Below are positions 42,301 to 52,155 of a stretch of 52,155 bases of DNA, one piece after another. The stretch is from Bacteroidales bacterium (GTDB taxonomy: Bacteria > Bacteroidota > Bacteroidia > Bacteroidales > UBA932). The notes beneath the pieces are model-generated. The model had not been told where the DNA came from, did no database searches, and was given only the letters and a program-made list of their open reading frames with translations. The position numbers were made by a program, and so were the translations under genes. The DNA lies in contig JAFZVU010000045.1 of NCBI GenBank assembly GCA_017617655.1, positions 1-52,155 on the forward strand, in the 5' to 3' direction. Within the stretch, counting starts at the first letter, position 1. The number at the start of each line of letters is the position of its first letter.

Positions 42301-42599
42301 ACAGCTTCCCTGACCTTGACGCCAATCTTGATGTCTGCCCGGATGGATACAGGCTGCCCAACGTAAGGGAGATGTCAATTATGTGGACCATGCTTACTGC
42401 CATGACCACCAATGATGCCGATTACCTTGGTTCCGACGACAACCATGCTGTGCCATGCAGGACTCACTGGTCACTAGGTAAAGAGGGCACGACAATAAAG
42501 ATGAGCAGCAAATGGGGTTGGGCGATGAGCAAGCGCCATCTCCTGATGTCTGATAATAACGTTGAAAGACCAACCATCCGCTGCGTCCGGGATCTGTAG
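39354..42599 (+). CDS. Large DUF4906-type fimbrial tip/adhesin lipoprotein (1081 aa)
   Basis: Signal MKKHLSIFTSLLSVALLACSC (lipobox Cys at C19 or C21) and a T-K-S site (56-58). The N-terminal part (about 40-430) is fimbrillin-like (FNIYLMVFEGNAPGSNKIYG, RLYAKVTFNVRV). The C-terminal part has DUF4906 blocks LSRNRDNNGNEIIDPDEIRW and, near the end, CPDGYRLPNVREMSIM with a final RPTIRCVRDL, a C-type-lectin-like pattern. ATG 39354 is chosen over an upstream in-frame ATG at 39291, which lies inside the previous gene. As the largest and last gene of the operon it is the likely tip adhesin. Its ligand is unknown. Confidence 0.8.
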   Translation: MKKHLSIFTSLLSVALLACSCLMDELHQPRNSNDGELVDCVISFGSPEGATVDVDTKSELGIVRESNVFNIYLMVFEGNAPGSNKIYGRYFDGRNLNATSESNYWTVTNMANKDSNPTSGKLHIKAPSKTGCTIVAVANMNPNDLDVSAGLLSTIQTFGELQNVVASQVRSEIAANSGFFLMTGQVDGVTISDNTSDPGHISTKTLTLKRLYAKVTFNVRVAKNPGGGPNSLLRDFDPYTWQVVNVPSCAYLLERANDDAADTPAELFSTDELGFETETQTKDNNDFYSDGVTKVSIHSFSFYMMENRHAPKSGISSYADREKRKKDASGRNGDYEYTDPLSAYVVITGKLVMGTSASGNANATLDANVRYEIHLGDFTSNVANFNTERNHNYVYNIYIGGAEDIKAEVETGVEREPGATGRVVVALEQVFDSDCHYSTQVISFHAKYMDPVNISWYVETPFNPDGVGGTDVQEGRATMEQIDYKWVEFFVNEKDANGSYYSDRRAVYKPHDYDFRDIDGNVIPPGDKRRTMYVDELVTYLKTQKQNYDAHVADQSQPLSDFDTDSGTDGPKISVTAFINEYYYTKNPISNEYDPTLWKTVVNHPMRRMHILASSARSADKESSVIGSSFTLQQRSIQSIYAVHEVAGLQSAWGMEFTDDERETGASSYWKNKSLEDCGNTSATNGRLNSMKIWGILNPDGSENMIGERWDKYLNLRGTNETSQLVSDYNYLRYSCLSRNRDNNGNEIIDPDEIRWYMASDIQLIGVFLGAYGIEGDARLYQRSASDQASSDKDKWRQHIIASNRYIYTPQQQPDWNNSNKYPRIVWAEEGVNGSNYNYSGDDQTTKFSTRCLRNLGYYLDGGQRKDITLADDPEVEPNPYMLVTRKHLEENGTITSPYTGQYDNRTFYEFDCSRINQASIRESVDHELIGHDEHSKMACLAKGFVTLPAISTGNLNNYTSYTFNGRTYNLKRINELNSYLDDSFPDLDANLDVCPDGYRLPNVREMSIMWTMLTAMTTNDADYLGSDDNHAVPCRTHWSLGKEGTTIKMSSKWGWAMSKRHLLMSDNNVERPTIRCVRDL

Positions 42600-42631
42600 T
42601 GCAAGTTTGCTGCTTTCTTTTCAACAAATAG

Positions 42632-42662
42632 TTTGAGGCAAGGAAAATACTCGTTATCTTTG
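42632..42662 (+). promoter_or_regulatory. Consensus promoter of the alarmone operon
   Basis: TTTG (42632-42635), 19-nt spacer, TATCTTTG (42655-42662): an exact match to the Bacteroidetes consensus, 24 nt before the ATG at 42687. It separates this operon from the fimbrial genes. Confidence 0.75.
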
Positions 42663-42686
42663 AGTCAAGAGTATTAATCCAGACTT

Positions 42687-43754
42687 ATGTCCACCTCCCA
42701 ATACCATTTAGACTTGCATTCGCAGGCGATCCTCGATGAGTATCGCAGCAATTTGACTCTGTTCCAGAAGACTTCGGCGGATGCTATCGCCGACATCAAG
42801 GAGAAGCTCGCGAAGGCCGACATTTCTGTTGTGGCCGTAGAGTCTCGTGTCAAGACCGAGAAGTCGCTTGCAGGGAAGCTGGAGCTTAAAGGTTCCAAGT
42901 ATGCTTCGCTCAAGGATATAACGGATATCGTGGGAGTGCGTGTCATCACCTATTACATCGATGATGTGGACAAGGTTGCCAGTGCTGTAGAGCGCCTCTG
43001 GGAGATTGATTGGGACAACAGCGTAGACAAGCGCAAGCTCCATCAGATAGACTCCTTCGGCTACATGTCGCTGCACTATATCTGCCGTCCCGCGGGTTCC
43101 CCCTACCGCTTTGAAGTGCAGATCCGCACCTTGCTCCAGCATGCATGGGCAAATCTGTACCATGATACCGGCTACAAGTCCGGCGTCGAGATTCCCAGGG
43201 AATATCTCCGCAACATGAACCGCCTGGCGGGTATGCTCGAGCTTGCGGACGAGCAGTTCAGCCGCATCCGCACCGAACTTACCGACTACCGCCGCAGGGT
43301 GCATGCCCTGGTGGCCTCCGGAAACCTCGACGAAGTGCCGCTGGACGGCGATTCGTTCCGCAGCTTCCTCGAACTGGACCCCTTCGGCCCGCTCAACCGT
43401 AAGATTGCCGCTGTCAACCAGGCCGAGATCGAAGATGTGTCGCTGCTTGGTTATCTTGCAGTTTTCAAGTCTCTGGGCTTCAACACTCTCGGCGAAGTTT
43501 CCAAGATGATAAGAGAGTATTCCGAGGCTGCTTTCCAGATGGCCTGCTACCAGATAGGCCTGACAGACCTAGACATCCTGTCGTCTTCGATAGCGCCGCA
43601 GAATCTCTGCATAGTATATATTCTGATGAACGGCCGGGGCCGCGCCGGTCTTCGTTCTATGATGGACACACTTAACGGTCCCAGCGAAAGCAACGAAATG
43701 ATTGCCGGCATGCTCGAAGAGCAGGCCATGGACCTCCCCTTCATGAATACCTAG
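42687..43754 (+). CDS. RelA/SpoT-type alarmone synthetase with C-terminal extension
   Basis: A 355-aa protein (COG2357-like). The synthetase core (about 30-200) is intact: VESRVKTEKSLAGKL (basic ATP-binding stretch, 51-65), ITDIVGVRVI with D80, SFGYMSLHY (Y126, H130) and FEVQIRTLLQHAWANLYHD (E143, R147, W154, H159). No HD hydrolase, TGS or ACT domain is fused. The C-terminal 150 residues (about 205-355) are an unfamiliar mixed helical domain, absent from minimal RelP/RelQ enzymes. The HD hydrolase gene begins 6 nt downstream. It may be a small (p)ppGpp synthetase, or an adenylating or tRNA-modifying toxSAS relative; sequence alone does not decide. Confidence 0.85.
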   Translation: MSTSQYHLDLHSQAILDEYRSNLTLFQKTSADAIADIKEKLAKADISVVAVESRVKTEKSLAGKLELKGSKYASLKDITDIVGVRVITYYIDDVDKVASAVERLWEIDWDNSVDKRKLHQIDSFGYMSLHYICRPAGSPYRFEVQIRTLLQHAWANLYHDTGYKSGVEIPREYLRNMNRLAGMLELADEQFSRIRTELTDYRRRVHALVASGNLDEVPLDGDSFRSFLELDPFGPLNRKIAAVNQAEIEDVSLLGYLAVFKSLGFNTLGEVSKMIREYSEAAFQMACYQIGLTDLDILSSSIAPQNLCIVYILMNGRGRAGLRSMMDTLNGPSESNEMIAGMLEEQAMDLPFMNT

Positions 43755-43760
43755 TTACCT

Positions 43761-44342
43761 ATGGCAAACAAACCTCTCGACACAAGCCTTCTCGACAAGG
43801 CCATACTATACGCAGTCCGCGCCCATGCCGGCACCGAACGCCGCGGCAAGGGCTTTCCCTACATAGTCCATCCGATGGAGGCCGTGGAAATAGTGGCCAC
43901 CATGACTTCCGACCAGGAGCTTCTGGCCGCAGCTGTACTGCATGACGTGGTTGAGGACACCTCCGTCACCGTGGAAGACCTGCGGGCCTCCTTCGGCGAC
44001 CGAATCGCCCGTCTGGTCGAGGAAGAGAGCGACAAATGCGTGGAAGGCCGGAGCGAAGAGGCCAGCTGGCACGAACGCAAGCAAGGTGCCATCAACCGCC
44101 TGGCCAGAGCGTCCCGCGACGCCAAGATGGTTGCTCTGGGCGACAAGCTATCGAACATGAGGGCCATCTGGCGCGACTGGCTCGTAAAAGGCGACGATTT
44201 ATGGAAGATTTTCCACGTTACCGACCGCGCTGAGCACGAATGGCACTACCGCGGCCTGGCAGACTCGCTGCGCGAACTCGACGACACAATAGCATTCAAG
44301 GAATTCGAACACCTCATCAATAAAGTATTCGGTAATAAATAA
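43761..44342 (+). CDS. HD-domain alarmone hydrolase (Mesh1/SpoT-type)
   Basis: A 193-aa single-domain hydrolase. Conserved residues: H22 in AVRAHAG, PYIVHP (H37), LHDVVEDT (H61, D62, E65, D66) and VALGDKLSNMR (D128, N132). This is the Mn-dependent (p)ppGpp 3'-pyrophosphohydrolase set found in SpoT and Mesh1. It lies 6 nt after the synthetase and 1 nt before the kinase gene, so synthesis and removal of the nucleotide are co-expressed. In toxSAS modules such an enzyme is the antitoxin. Confidence 0.88.
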   Translation: MANKPLDTSLLDKAILYAVRAHAGTERRGKGFPYIVHPMEAVEIVATMTSDQELLAAAVLHDVVEDTSVTVEDLRASFGDRIARLVEEESDKCVEGRSEEASWHERKQGAINRLARASRDAKMVALGDKLSNMRAIWRDWLVKGDDLWKIFHVTDRAEHEWHYRGLADSLRELDDTIAFKEFEHLINKVFGNK

Positions 44343-44343
44343 T

Positions 44344-45177
44344 ATGGAAGCAAGGCAAATTTCCCTCCACGATTTCGTACTGTCCGGCGGAGGATTCAAC
44401 GGCGAAAGCTACGACCACAAGACTGACCCTTCAATAATGCTCAAGCTCTACTTTCCGGGCAAGATCCAGCAGCCTCTTGACGAGATGATGCTCGCCCGCA
44501 AGGTGTACAGCATGGGAATCCCCACTCCGGAGCCTGGCGAATATGTCGTTACGGAGGACGGCCGCTACGGCATCCTGTTCCACCGCATCCTCGGAAAGAA
44601 GTCATATTCGCGCGCAACGGGAGACGAACCCGAGAAAGTAGCCCTGTTTGCCTCAGAATTCGCCAAGATGTGCCTCAAGCTGCACTCGACGCACGTTGAC
44701 ACCACTCAGTTCGAAAACGTCAAAGACCGCTATTTCAGGCTTCTGGAGGCGAATCCTTTCTTCACCCCTGCCGAAAAAGAAAAGATTGGCAAGTTCATAG
44801 CTGACACTCCTGACGAAGACACTGCCATCCACGGCGACCTGCAGTTCAGCAACGCAATCTTCACCGGCGACAAGCGCTATTTCATCGACCTGGGCGATTT
44901 CTGCTACGGCAATCATCTGTTCGACCTTGGAATGGTTTTTCTGTCCACAAATCTCAGCCAGGAAGATTTCATAACCGAGACCTTCCACATGCCCAAGGCT
45001 GTGGCCATGGAGTTCTGGCGCAATTTCGTGCCGGTATATTTCGGCAAGGACGCGGTGCTGGAAGAAATCAACGAGATGATCCTCCCCTACGCCGGCCTCA
45101 AGACCCTCATCATAGAACGCGATGCAGGGCAGCCCCAACCTTTGTTCAGAGCCGCCCTGCGGAATATTCTTGGCTGA
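44344..45177 (+). CDS. APH-like phosphotransferase (TIGR02172-like)
   Basis: A 277-aa protein-kinase-like phosphotransferase. Gly-rich loop LSGGGFNGESYDHK (13-26), lysine in IMLKLYF (K34), catalytic loop AIHGDLQFSNAIF (H163, D165, N170) and metal-binding FIDLGDFCYGN (D182). Members of this family phosphorylate small molecules or are uncharacterised; it is unlikely to be an antibiotic resistance gene. It follows the HD hydrolase by 1 nt, which suggests a function tied to the alarmone pair. The substrate is unknown. Confidence 0.82.
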   Translation: MEARQISLHDFVLSGGGFNGESYDHKTDPSIMLKLYFPGKIQQPLDEMMLARKVYSMGIPTPEPGEYVVTEDGRYGILFHRILGKKSYSRATGDEPEKVALFASEFAKMCLKLHSTHVDTTQFENVKDRYFRLLEANPFFTPAEKEKIGKFIADTPDEDTAIHGDLQFSNAIFTGDKRYFIDLGDFCYGNHLFDLGMVFLSTNLSQEDFITETFHMPKAVAMEFWRNFVPVYFGKDAVLEEINEMILPYAGLKTLIIERDAGQPQPLFRAALRNILG

Positions 45178-45195
45178 CAGTCGCAGCCGTCAGCA

Positions 45196-47169
45196 CTAAT
45201 AGCTCAAGCCGAAGCCGAAGGGGAATGAAGGATCCTTCGAGTCGTACGGCATATCCTCTTTCTGTGCCCTTACCGCATCCATAGATGACGGTATCTCGAA
45301 CGGGAGTTTGCTCTTCGGATTATGACGTCCGAAGACTACATCCATCACTGCCACGTCCGTCGGGTCGAATGAAAGGATCATCGCCTGCGGAAGGCCTTTG
45401 AGTTCCTCGGTAATCACAAGTGATGAACCTGTGGGGTTGATGTCAGCCACCACCGGTTTGCCTGTTGCTACGTATGCCTTTACCTTGGCAAGCTTCTCGG
45501 CCGGGAAGTCGATGTTAACTTCCTGTGCGTCCAGAGGTCCTGCAAAGCCACCACCGCGTCCGGGCCTGCGCTCAGGCGAAGGAGTAGTGCGGTAGATGAT
45601 GAGGTCGGCCTGAGCCGGCTTGTCCACCACAGTGCCGTACTTGGCAGCAACGTCGGGAGCAATTCCGTCCACGAAGATCTTGATGCCCTCTTTGGCCGGC
45701 AGGATGCCGTTGTTGGTCAGCAGCACGTTCGAAACTCTCTGGCACTCCAGGCCGAAGGCCTCACTCTCGGGGCTCTGGAGGATCTGTGCTGCCTTCACAG
45801 GGTCCACATAAGGATTCTCGAAGAGACCGAGGATGAAATGCCATTGGAGGATGCGTGAGGCAGCGAGATTGATGCGATCTTCTGTCACACGGCCTTCGTT
45901 CACCAGCTCTACAACCAGCTCCGGAGTGGTCTCAGAACCCATCTGATCGACACCGGCGTTAATGATCATCTCCATGTTGTCCTTACGGGTGGTCTTGCCC
46001 TGCAGAGAAGGTTTCAGCGGGCCGTTGCCCACTACGCCCCAGTCGGTGCAGATGGCGCCCTTGAAGCCGAGCTCTCCGTAGAGGACTTCGGTAGACATGT
46101 GGTATGAATAGTTGACGTTGAGAGAGTCTGAGAAAGTGCCGCTATAATAGCCCATTGCTGCCAGGGCGCCTTTCTCAATGCCTTTCCTCCAGGGGAGGTA
46201 GTGATATTCCTGGTTGCCGCCGGGATATACCAGCCAGCGTCCGCTGCCGCCGAGGTGCGGACCGCTGCCGGGCCAGTGCTTCAGGTGGACGAGGATTTTG
46301 CCGGGGCCGACATTTTCGCCCTGCGCACCCTCGATGAGAGCTGCCGTCATCTCGGCGGTGAGCTCAGCAGACTCTGAGAAGCAGCCCATGTTGCGGCTCC
46401 AGCGAGGCTCGGTGATCACGTCGATCTGAGGGCCGAGGAACATGTGGAGGCCGACGGCACGGTATTCAGCCGCCATGATCTCGCCGAAGCGGCGCATCAT
46501 TTCAGGGTCTCCGCCGGCAGTGATACCCACCTGGCCTTCACCGTTGGTGATGTGAGAGAAATACTGGGTTCCGCTCACGTGGCCGCCCAGCTTGGCGCTG
46601 TGACGAGGGTCTGAAGAGAAGACGATGGGAATACCGAGGCGCGAGGCTTCAGCTATCTCCTGCATCTGGTTCGACCAGTTTGCGAACTTCTCGGGAGCTG
46701 CCACACCGTTGTTAAGGATGCAGCGGAAGTTCTTCTCCTCGATGTAGCTCTTGGCTGTAGCAGCGCGGCGCATCTGGCCCATCGCCATAGCTCCGGCGTT
46801 CTGTCCGCCGGGGCCGATGGGGCCAGCATAGCGCTCTTCCTCTGCCCTGCGGAGGGCTTCCTTCTCCTCGTCGGTAAGGTCGTATTTAACGATTCCGCTC
46901 TCTGTAACGGCGATGTTAGGATGGAACATCAGGCCCACTTTCTCCTCCAGGGTCATCTGGGAGACGAGGTCGGCTATGCGTTTCTCCATGGGCTGGCGCC
47001 AGTCTTCGTAGACGTCGAGGCGGCCGTTCTTGTTAAGATCCTTGAACTGATATTTGCCCACTGAGAGGATATCCACCTTGCGGGCGCCCAGCTCGGGCTG
47101 CTCGTATTTCTTGCAGCCAGATGAAAGGATGGCCAGGACGGCCAGAGCTATGATGGCTGTTCTTTTCAT
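45196..47169 (-). CDS. GH3 beta-glycosidase, lipoprotein
   Basis: A 657-aa protein with lipobox SSGC (C19). GH3 barrel: VSQMTLEEKVGLM (about 49-61), HLKHWPG (the KHF-type motif), and FKGAICTDWGVV with nucleophile D376. The second domain (about 460-657) ends DPSFPFGFGLSY, the usual GH3 terminal motif. There is an insertion with an RRPGRGGGF stretch near residue 540, and a long loop ARRAEEERYAGPIGPGGQN-like after the first motif. The substrate is probably a beta-glucoside or beta-xyloside. It is the last of three genes with the CE1 esterase (9 nt) and the patatin protein. Confidence 0.92.
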   Translation of the reverse strand: MKRTAIIALAVLAILSSGCKKYEQPELGARKVDILSVGKYQFKDLNKNGRLDVYEDWRQPMEKRIADLVSQMTLEEKVGLMFHPNIAVTESGIVKYDLTDEEKEALRRAEEERYAGPIGPGGQNAGAMAMGQMRRAATAKSYIEEKNFRCILNNGVAAPEKFANWSNQMQEIAEASRLGIPIVFSSDPRHSAKLGGHVSGTQYFSHITNGEGQVGITAGGDPEMMRRFGEIMAAEYRAVGLHMFLGPQIDVITEPRWSRNMGCFSESAELTAEMTAALIEGAQGENVGPGKILVHLKHWPGSGPHLGGSGRWLVYPGGNQEYHYLPWRKGIEKGALAAMGYYSGTFSDSLNVNYSYHMSTEVLYGELGFKGAICTDWGVVGNGPLKPSLQGKTTRKDNMEMIINAGVDQMGSETTPELVVELVNEGRVTEDRINLAASRILQWHFILGLFENPYVDPVKAAQILQSPESEAFGLECQRVSNVLLTNNGILPAKEGIKIFVDGIAPDVAAKYGTVVDKPAQADLIIYRTTPSPERRPGRGGGFAGPLDAQEVNIDFPAEKLAKVKAYVATGKPVVADINPTGSSLVITEELKGLPQAMILSFDPTDVAVMDVVFGRHNPKSKLPFEIPSSMDAVRAQKEDMPYDSKDPSFPFGFGLSY

Positions 47170-47178
47170 GACGGGCTG

Positions 47179-50513
<3,335 letters not shown>

Positions 50514-50588
50514 CTTACGAAAATCGATAGTTTTTATCAATTTGTAAATATACGCAGAATTTCGCATCCGTCATACACCTGCAAATAA

Positions 50589-50620
50589 AACGCAGCGGAC
50601 CGAGACCGACCCGCTGCGTT
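50589..50620 (-). terminator. Rho-independent terminator of the aquaporin gene
   Basis: Minus strand: AACGCAGCGG stem, 12-nt loop, CCGCTGCGTT, then TTATTTG. A perfect 10-bp stem with a T-run, 25 nt after the aquaporin stop. Confidence 0.8.
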
Positions 50621-50644
50621 CAACAGAGTTAAAAGAATGCTTCG

Positions 50645-51319
50645 TTATTTCTTCTCGGGAGCGATAGCCTTCCATACGGGGACAGCGCAAGCGCCGCCTA
50701 CCATAGGAGCAACAATGAATACCCATACGTTCTTAAGAGCTTCACCGCCAGCGAAGAGAGCCGGTCCGATAGAACGGGCAGGGTTCACTGAAGTGCCGGT
50801 GAGGTTGATGCAAACCAGATGGATGAGGATCAGTGAAAGACCGATGGCCAGACCTGCGAAGTTGCCGGCGCCAACCTTAGAGTCGGTAGTACCGAGAACA
50901 ACGAGGACGAAGAGGAAGGTTGCGATGAACTCGACGAGCAGCGCACCACCTACACCACCTGCATTTGCAACGCCGTTTGATCCAAGACCGCCAGTGAGGT
51001 CAGGAGCAGCAACGACCTTGGTGAGGAGAAGCAGGATTGCACCGGCGATTATTGCGCCGATGACCTGGCCGCACCAGTAGCCGACAGCATCTTTCCAGCT
51101 CATACGGCCTGCAAGAGCAACGCCGAAGGTGATGGCAGGATTGATGTGGCAACCAGAAACGCCGCCGATGGTGTACGCCATGGCAATAACGGACAGACCG
51201 AAAGCAATAGCAGTGCCGACAACGCCGGCCGGGGTGTTACAGCCGAGGAACATTGCAGTTCCGCAGCCCAGAAGAGTCAGAACGAACGTTCCGACGCACT
51301 CAGCAAAATACTTCTTCAT
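50645..51319 (-). CDS. aqpZ: AqpZ-type aquaporin
   Basis: A 224-aa MIP channel with six helices and two half-helices: NPA at 60-62 (CHINPAITFG) and at 179-181 (TSVNPARSIGPALF). The selectivity-filter pattern H167 (ILIHLVC) plus R182 after the second NPA is that of orthodox water channels, not glycerol facilitators. It allows rapid water flux across the inner membrane. It is monocistronic with its own terminator; a TACCTTTA box on the minus strand (51358-51351) is a plausible -7 element. Confidence 0.93.
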   Translation of the reverse strand: MKKYFAECVGTFVLTLLGCGTAMFLGCNTPAGVVGTAIAFGLSVIAMAYTIGGVSGCHINPAITFGVALAGRMSWKDAVGYWCGQVIGAIIAGAILLLLTKVVAAPDLTGGLGSNGVANAGGVGGALLVEFIATFLFVLVVLGTTDSKVGAGNFAGLAIGLSLILIHLVCINLTGTSVNPARSIGPALFAGGEALKNVWVFIVAPMVGGACAVPVWKAIAPEKK

Positions 51320-51374
51320 ATTTTAAAGTTTAAAAAGGTTTTAGTTAACCTAAAGGTAAGAAAAAATCTGTTAA

Positions 51375-52155
51375 TTATCGTGTGGCCGGGATAATAATCT
51401 TATAGGACTTGCCGGCCGGGACGGTAAGCTTGGTGCCCAGCAGCCAGAGGTTGGCATTGCGCAGCTCGGCGTATGTAATGCCGTTGTCAGCAGCGAAATC
51501 TGGCAGCGAAGGGATCGAAGATGTGACTGTAATCACCTTGCGGGGCTCTCGGTAGGGGTAATAATCCTCCTTAGGAACATCGAAGCCGAAAGAAGCCGGG
51601 TCGTTGAAGAACATCTTGGCCACCAGGATGCGGAACATATACCTTGAAGTCTCCTCCGGAAGGAAGAGGTTGAGGGCGTGAGTCTGCTTCTGGTCGTTTA
51701 ATCGCTTTGTGATGCCTGCCTGGCCTGCGTTGTAACTGGCGGCCACGGTGAGCCAGTCGCCGTACTTGGCATAGGCCTCCTTGAAATACTTGCAGGCCGC
51801 CTCGGTCTCTTTCTCGATATTGTAGCGCTCATCCACCTCCGACGACACTTCCAGCCCGTACTGCGGAGCGGTGCTCTTCAGGAACTGCCAGAGCCCGGCC
51901 GCGCCAGACGTGGACACAGCCTTAGGGTCGAGGTTGCTCTCGATTGCCATCAGATATTTGAGGTCCTCGGGGATGCCGTTTGCCTTGAGAATAGGCTCCA
52001 CCATGCGGAAGAATCGCGTGGAGCGCTTCAGCATCAGAGTGGAGTTGGTATGCATATAGGTGAAGGCGATCAGCTCGCGGTCCATGCGCTCATACATGGC
52101 ATCGGTGTCGAAACGGTAGGTCTTGCCGGCGAATTCTATTGATTCAGGAACGGAC
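51375..52155 (-). CDS. Lytic transglycosylase (SLT domain plus LysM), N-terminus missing
   Basis: The frame runs off the window edge (first complete codons read SVPESIEFAGKTYRF), so only the C-terminal 259 residues are present. The SLT domain shows LMAIESNLDPKAVSTSGAAG with the catalytic Glu, GLWQFLKSTAPQYGL, and ASYNAGQAGI. A LysM-like end (ITYAELRNANLWLLGTKLTV) follows. It is of the MltD type, a periplasmic muramidase cleaving peptidoglycan to anhydromuropeptides. A downstream ATG at 52097 is internal and not the start. Confidence 0.92.
   Translation of the reverse strand, partial: SVPESIEFAGKTYRFDTDAMYERMDRELIAFTYMHTNSTLMLKRSTRFFRMVEPILKANGIPEDLKYLMAIESNLDPKAVSTSGAAGLWQFLKSTAPQYGLEVSSEVDERYNIEKETEAACKYFKEAYAKYGDWLTVAASYNAGQAGITKRLNDQKQTHALNLFLPEETSRYMFRILVAKMFFNDPASFGFDVPKEDYYPYREPRKVITVTSSIPSLPDFAADNGITYAELRNANLWLLGTKLTVPAGKSYKIIIPATR

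Noticed and set aside
44344-45177. Aminoglycoside resistance phosphotransferase
   Set aside because: Only the kinase core matches; the sequence resembles uncharacterised TIGR02172-type proteins and sits in an alarmone operon.
45173-45194. Bidirectional terminator GCTGAC-N10-GTCAGC between the kinase and GH3 genes
   Set aside because: Only a 6-bp stem, overlapping a stop codon and without T-runs; too weak to list.

Overview
The window looks like chromosomal DNA of a GC-rich (by eye mid-50s %) member of the Bacteroidales, perhaps near Rikenellaceae or 'Cryptobacteroides'. The evidence is the set of families (Mfa/FimA-type fimbrillins, DUF3575, DUF5119, DUF4906, DUF3667, DUF418, GH92, GH27, IorAB with PaaK), promoters of the Bacteroidetes form TTTG-N19..21-TAnnTTTG, and the lack of strong Shine-Dalgarno sites. 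I see no rRNA, tRNA, CRISPR array, phage or SusC/SusD pair. The genus is a guess.

Layout. 1-3.7 kb (minus): a GH13 amylase-family enzyme, hypB and the start of a large iron-sulfur oxidoreductase, tightly packed. 3.7-8.2 kb: membrane proteins (DUF1295, DUF418, DUF3667, YtxH, holin-like) and a 51-bp-repeat secreted protein. 8.2-10.2 kb: an AlkD-type DNA repair gene diverging from a REP-associated tyrosine transposase (RAYT1); paired REP hairpins built on GCGGTAGGTC lie on both sides, with a third pair at 3.7 kb. 10.3-13 kb: a GH92 mannosidase. 13.1-16.3 kb: a translationally coupled four-gene cassette (HPr-kinase-like ATPase, S24/S26 peptidase, PqqD-type protein, ABC exporter) that looks like a RiPP system with no precursor in sight. 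16.3-20.2 kb: Omp85-like barrel, lipoprotein hydrolase and GH27 alpha-galactosidase behind one strong promoter. 20.3-26.2 kb: DUF3810, glpT/glpQ-like pair, outer-membrane receptor-like barrel. 26.2-30.2 kb (minus): iorA-iorB-paaK-ACT, a set for oxidising aryl pyruvates to aryl-CoA and on to aryl acids.

30.4-31.9 kb: a second transposase (RAYT2) inside a 1383-bp unit with 153-bp flanking repeats and perfect 21-bp inverted ends. 32.2-42.6 kb: a seven-gene fimbrial operon preceded by a 12-bp inverted repeat with 106-bp spacer and containing an intra-operon stem-loop after the likely major subunit. 42.7-45.2 kb: an alarmone-type synthetase, a Mesh1/SpoT-type HD hydrolase and an APH-like kinase under a consensus promoter. 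45.2-50.5 kb (minus): patatin-barrel protein, CE1 esterase and GH3 glycosidase. 50.6-52.2 kb (minus): AqpZ-type aquaporin and a truncated lytic transglycosylase.

The strongest candidates for something undescribed are the two RAYT/REP families (especially the RAYT2 unit), the precursor-less peptide maturation and export cassette, and the alarmone synthetase-hydrolase-kinase operon. All functional statements rest on motif recognition by eye; no database search was run.
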